Shown: positions 6,156 to 8,473 of the stretch, piece by piece
How the letters are laid out: the number at the start of each line of letters is the position of its first letter
Position numbering within the stretch: position 1 is the first letter of the stretch
Source: Synergistaceae bacterium
Lineage (GTDB): Bacteria; Synergistota; Synergistia; Synergistales; Synergistaceae
DNA length: 8,473 nucleotides
Assembly: GCA_031274465.1 (NCBI GenBank)
Contig: JAISQC010000015.1
Span: 1-8,473, forward strand
Direction: 5' to 3'
The notes under the pieces: model-generated
The model's database searches: none
What the model was told of the DNA's origin: nothing
What the model saw: the letters and a program-made list of their open reading frames with translations, nothing else
Program-made: the position numbers and the translations under genes

Positions 6156-6818
6156 ATGTTGAAATGCGTATTGTTTGATTTTGACGGGACGATAGGGGAT
6201 ACTCTGCCCTTGTCTATAGAGGCACTTCGCGACATGGTGCGCGAGCTGTCGGGAAGGGTGCCGAGCGACGGCGAGATAACCGCTACCTTCGGCTTGTCGG
6301 ATGACGCCACTGTCGAGGATCTGTTGCCCGGGCGAAAGGACGAGGGGATGGAGCTGTACCTCAAAAAATTTGCCGAATCCCTCGATGCCTCGCGCCTGAA
6401 ACCGTTCGACGGCATCACGGGCCTAATCGAAGCGGTGAAAAAAAGCGGGGCGGAGTGCGGTCTGGTAACGGGAAGGGGGGTTCAGTCCCTCGACATAGCG
6501 CTCGAAGCGTTTGGCATGGATGGGTGCTTTGAGACGATCGAAGCCGGAAACCCAAAAAGCGCGGACAAATCGGTCAGGATTCGGCGCGTCCTCGCAAAAT
6601 ACGGCGTTTCCCCGGATGACGCGATATATGTCGGAGACACCCCCGGCGACGTAAAATGGTCTCGAGCCGTGCCATGCCGGATAGCGAGCGCGGCGTGGGC
6701 CCAGACTGCGGAGGCGGGACCTTTGGAAGAGGCTAACCCGGGCATGGTCTTTCTCTCGGTGCAAGAGCTGATTGACTTCATCGTCCCCCAACTGCCGCCC
6801 GCAGCCCGCAGTTCCTAG
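6156..6818 (+). CDS. HAD-superfamily hydrolase, phosphoglycolate-phosphatase-like
   Basis: 220 residues, a normal length for the Gph/PpaX group of HAD phosphatases. Motif I is DFDGT at 8-12 (nucleophile Asp8, acid/base Asp10). Residues about 16-90 form the helical C1 cap. Motif II threonine is Thr105 in LVTGRG, the motif III lysine is probably Lys134 in NPKSAD (usually KPDP-like here), and motif IV is GDTPGD at 160-165. These enzymes hydrolyse small phosphate esters in the cytoplasm with magnesium; the true substrate cannot be read from the sequence, so gph is only a family label. ATG at 6156 is supported by AAGGGG eight bases upstream; an upstream in-frame TTG at 6123 is less likely because it lies just after the promoter. 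It is divergent from tpx and convergent with the lysine-dehydrogenase-like gene, so probably monocistronic. Confidence 0.92.
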   Translation: MLKCVLFDFDGTIGDTLPLSIEALRDMVRELSGRVPSDGEITATFGLSDDATVEDLLPGRKDEGMELYLKKFAESLDASRLKPFDGITGLIEAVKKSGAECGLVTGRGVQSLDIALEAFGMDGCFETIEAGNPKSADKSVRIRRVLAKYGVSPDDAIYVGDTPGDVKWSRAVPCRIASAAWAQTAEAGPLEEANPGMVFLSVQELIDFIVPQLPPAARSS

Positions 6819-6840
6819 CCGAGACTATCCCAGAGGGCAT

Positions 6841-6873
6841 AAAAAAAAGCCGCCCGGTCCGAGACCGGGCGGC
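6841..6873 (-). terminator. Rho-independent terminator of the saccharopine-dehydrogenase-family gene
   Basis: A perfect 11-bp stem (gccgcccggtc at 6849-6859, gaccgggcggc at 6863-6873) has a three-base loop. On the minus strand it is followed directly by eight T residues (6848-6841). It starts 26 bases beyond the stop of the minus-strand gene. In the plus direction there is no T tract, so it is not a good terminator for the HAD gene. Confidence 0.93.
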
Positions 6874-6898
6874 AAGACATACCAAAAAGAGCGTTTTC

Positions 6899-8059
6899 TC
6901 AGTGCTGTCTCACGTTTTTGACTACGTTGCAGCTCTCCGTGTATATTATCCCGCGCCGTGCCTGGGAGGACATGACGAAGTCGTACAGCTTGTCGGCGCC
7001 GGCCAGCTTCTCGGGAGCGATGACGCCCCTTTCGGAGATCAGCCCCTGCGCTATCGCGCGCGCGAATATCGCGCAGGTGAACCCAGTGCAGCGCCCCATG
7101 GAATTTACCATCGTCTTCTCGTCGAACTTGTCGCAGAGGTTCCACGTGTGGGTGACGTAATCGCTGCCCTTGTAGCCTTTTACCTCCACCTGCATGACTG
7201 TGAGGTCCCTGTCGCCGGACTCCGGCGACATTTTCCACATCGGGAAGAGCAGGTCGCACGCCACGTCCCTCGGGGACACCTCGTGCCCGCCGAGGGTTCT
7301 CTTCTCTTCGTCGAACAGCCCCATATCGCGCAGCAGACGCATCTGAGCGACGTGCCCGGGCCAGCGCATCGTCCGTTCTTCCATGTCTTTGGCTTTTATG
7401 TTCTTCATCAGCGAGCGCAGCCCGTCGGTTATGAAGGTCTCCAAGACGCCGACCTGAGGGAACTCCTTCTCGTTCAAGTCCCCCATGGCTTCGATGACTG
7501 TCGGCTCGAAGTTCTTGACGTATCTGGCGGGGCGCGTGTACTCCTCGATGACGTCCGCGGCCGACCAGGTGATCTGGTAGTTGAATGGTGGCACGGGCTT
7601 GTGAGGAATGCCGCCGACGTATATCCTCGCCTCCGCAACTTCGTCAAGCAGCGCGGCACCGCGCCCCATCAGGAAATTCGACATGCCCGGAGCGACGCCT
7701 ATGTCAGGCACCACCGTGACGCCCTTTTCTTTTGCCAACCCTTCGAGCACGTCGAAGTCCTCCGGCATGAACGAGATGTCGCTGAGGTTTTTGCCGCTGC
7801 CTATGACTATTTCCATCATCTTCATGCCGAATTTGCCCGGAACCCCGGCAGTCACGATGTCCGCGTCCTTGATGAGCGAGGGCAGCCCAACCTCGTCGAT
7901 AGCCGAGCAGACGGCTGTCTTGAGCTTGGGGTTTTTCGCTTTCAACGCCGACAGGGCTTGTTCGTTCAGGTCGACGACGGTCACCTCGAACTCGTCGCTC
8001 ATGTCGTTCGCTATCACGCTGCCCACCAGCCCAGCGCCTATCTGAACCGCTTTTTTCAT
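6899..8059 (-). CDS. Saccharopine dehydrogenase family protein, probable L-lysine 6-dehydrogenase-like
   Basis: 386 residues. It has an N-terminal Rossmann fold with GAGLVG at 8-13 and an acidic residue ending the second strand (VVDLN, Asp30), which favours NAD(H). The central signature is VPDIGVAPGMSN at 117-128, followed by IYVGGIPHKPVPPFNYQITWS at 146-166. That segment and the 386-residue length match lysine 6-dehydrogenases better than saccharopine dehydrogenases of the fungal or bifunctional type. Lysine 6-dehydrogenase oxidises lysine to 2-aminoadipate semialdehyde, which closes to piperideine-6-carboxylate. The C-terminal domain contains RWPGHVAQMRLL and RGVIAPEKL. The start at 8059 is backed by AGGAGG at 8069-8074, nine bases upstream. 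It has its own promoter and terminator, so it is a single-gene unit. Lysine catabolism fits an amino-acid fermenter; other 2-amino acid substrates cannot be excluded. Confidence 0.85.
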   Translation of the reverse strand: MKKAVQIGAGLVGSVIANDMSDEFEVTVVDLNEQALSALKAKNPKLKTAVCSAIDEVGLPSLIKDADIVTAGVPGKFGMKMMEIVIGSGKNLSDISFMPEDFDVLEGLAKEKGVTVVPDIGVAPGMSNFLMGRGAALLDEVAEARIYVGGIPHKPVPPFNYQITWSAADVIEEYTRPARYVKNFEPTVIEAMGDLNEKEFPQVGVLETFITDGLRSLMKNIKAKDMEERTMRWPGHVAQMRLLRDMGLFDEEKRTLGGHEVSPRDVACDLLFPMWKMSPESGDRDLTVMQVEVKGYKGSDYVTHTWNLCDKFDEKTMVNSMGRCTGFTCAIFARAIAQGLISERGVIAPEKLAGADKLYDFVMSSQARRGIIYTESCNVVKNVRQH

Positions 8060-8148
8060 TTGAAAACGCCTCCTCTCGAACTGTCTGCAAGAGTTTTAAA
8101 ATACGGAAATAGCTGAAATAAAACACATCGCTCGGTCAAACGACGCTT

Positions 8149-8157
8149 ATGATACCA
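8149..8157 (-). promoter_or_regulatory. Putative extended -10 promoter of the lysine-dehydrogenase-like gene
   Basis: The minus strand reads TGG then TATCAT, an extended -10 element with one mismatch to TATAAT, in AT-rich DNA about 90 bp before the ATG at 8059. The -35 hexamer is weak. The leader of roughly 80 bases shows no clear riboswitch. Confidence 0.4.
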
Positions 8158-8177
8158 TAAAAATCATTACAAAAATA

Positions 8178-8382
8178 TATTTCCCAACCAACCTTGACTC
8201 TGCGGTTTGGGGAAGCTAAGGAATCGCTGATTTTTATGGCAAACGCGCGTTATCCCCGGCGTGAAGTCTGCCGTAGAGGGAGGGCGAATACGCTCATTGC
8301 AGTCAAAAAGTATTTTTCGAGGATGGTATCTGGTTACGCAAACCTCTCGACTGTCTTAGGAATTGTTCAAAAATAAGTTGAA
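8178..8382. other. Intergenic stretch without a convincing gene, possibly IS debris
   Basis: No frame here has a start with a ribosome site and a recognisable product; the one open frame (TTG at 8194 to 8376, 60 codons) looks like nothing I know. Two similar motifs in the same orientation are visible: ctaaggaatcgctgattttt (8216-8235) and cttaggaattgttcaaaaat (8354-8373). The second lies just outside the transposase gene end, so both may be mobile-element termini, making the 8216-8353 segment a remnant or a small inserted piece. Confidence 0.3.
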
Positions 8383-8383
8383 C
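8354..8383. mobile_element. Probable terminal region of an insertion sequence
   Basis: The sequence just beyond the transposase stop contains GTTCAA (8365-8370) and TTGAAC (8378-8383), a 6-bp inverted repeat with a seven-base loop, next to TTAGGAATTG. A short non-coding tail between transposase stop and element end is normal, so the boundary probably falls near 8350-8365. The other end is outside the window, so terminal repeat and target duplication cannot be confirmed. Confidence 0.35.
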
Positions 8384-8472
8384 TATTTTAAAGGTGAAAT
8401 AACATAGTTCCATTCACCGTGTTTGCCGATTCTTCTTATATTAATCGCGTCAAATTCCTCGTCCGTTACCTT
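8383..8472 (-). CDS. C-terminal fragment of an ISAzo13-type transposase (enters from right edge)
   Basis: Only the last 29 codons and TAG (8383-8385) are inside the window. The translated tail starts KVTDEEFDAINI and ends GEWNYVISPLK. An (L/V)TDEE...INI...EWNY.I.P ending is what I recall for the C-terminus of ISAzo13-family DDE transposases, a domain often labelled DDE_Tnp_ISAZ013. Whether the rest of the gene is intact cannot be seen. The assignment rests on a short stretch and memory of the family, so it is moderate. Confidence 0.6.
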   Translation of the reverse strand, partial: KVTDEEFDAINIRRIGKHGEWNYVISPLK

Positions 8473-8473
8473 T

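Noticed and set aside
6902..8116. 404-codon plus-strand open frame opposite the lysine-dehydrogenase-like gene
   Set aside because: Antisense shadow of a well-supported dehydrogenase; rich in His, Arg and Val as mirror frames are, and crossing the opposite gene's promoter region.
8194..8376. 60-codon plus-strand frame
   Set aside because: TTG start without a ribosome site, no family resemblance, and it ends within the probable insertion-sequence terminus.

Overview
The window most likely comes from an anaerobic, amino-acid-fermenting bacterium, and Synergistota is my best guess. The signs are moderately high GC with strong third-position bias, a very large MalT/LAL-type LuxR regulator beside a catabolic gene, an Rpn/PD-(D/E)XK protein with a Glu-Gly repeat tail, and a lysine-6-dehydrogenase-like enzyme. 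This is inference from gene content; no rRNA or other marker is present.

Layout. Positions 1-1406 (minus) hold most of a UxaA/GarD-family sugar-acid dehydratase that runs off the left edge. Immediately upstream on the same strand (1477-4011) is an 844-residue STAND-ATPase LuxR regulator. No terminator is seen between them, so they may be co-transcribed, with the regulator controlling the dehydratase locus. A 14-codon mini-ORF fills the gap and its TGA overlaps the GTG start of the dehydratase. Divergent from the regulator, across about 250 bp of AT-rich DNA, lies an Rpn-type nuclease/transposase-like gene (4263-5330, plus) with an in-frame 12-bp minisatellite near its 3' end. It converges on a thiol peroxidase gene tpx (5463-5978, minus), with a large GC-rich stem-loop between them.

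tpx is divergent from a HAD-family phosphatase gene (6156-6818, plus); the shared intergenic region has extended -10-type promoters and a small palindrome. The phosphatase gene converges on a saccharopine-dehydrogenase-family gene resembling lysine 6-dehydrogenase (6899-8059, minus). Between them is a textbook rho-independent terminator serving the minus-strand gene. About 320 bp without a convincing gene follows, and then the last 29 codons of what looks like an ISAzo13-type transposase enter from the right edge (8383-8472, minus).

The genes look like separate one- or two-gene transcription units, not one large pathway. The only plausible functional pair is regulator plus dehydratase. I did not find a clear undescribed multi-gene system. 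The most unusual points are the divergent active-site motifs of the UxaA-like protein, the mini-ORF/GTGA overlap seen before both genes that have GTG starts, and several perfect palindromes around the regulator gene.
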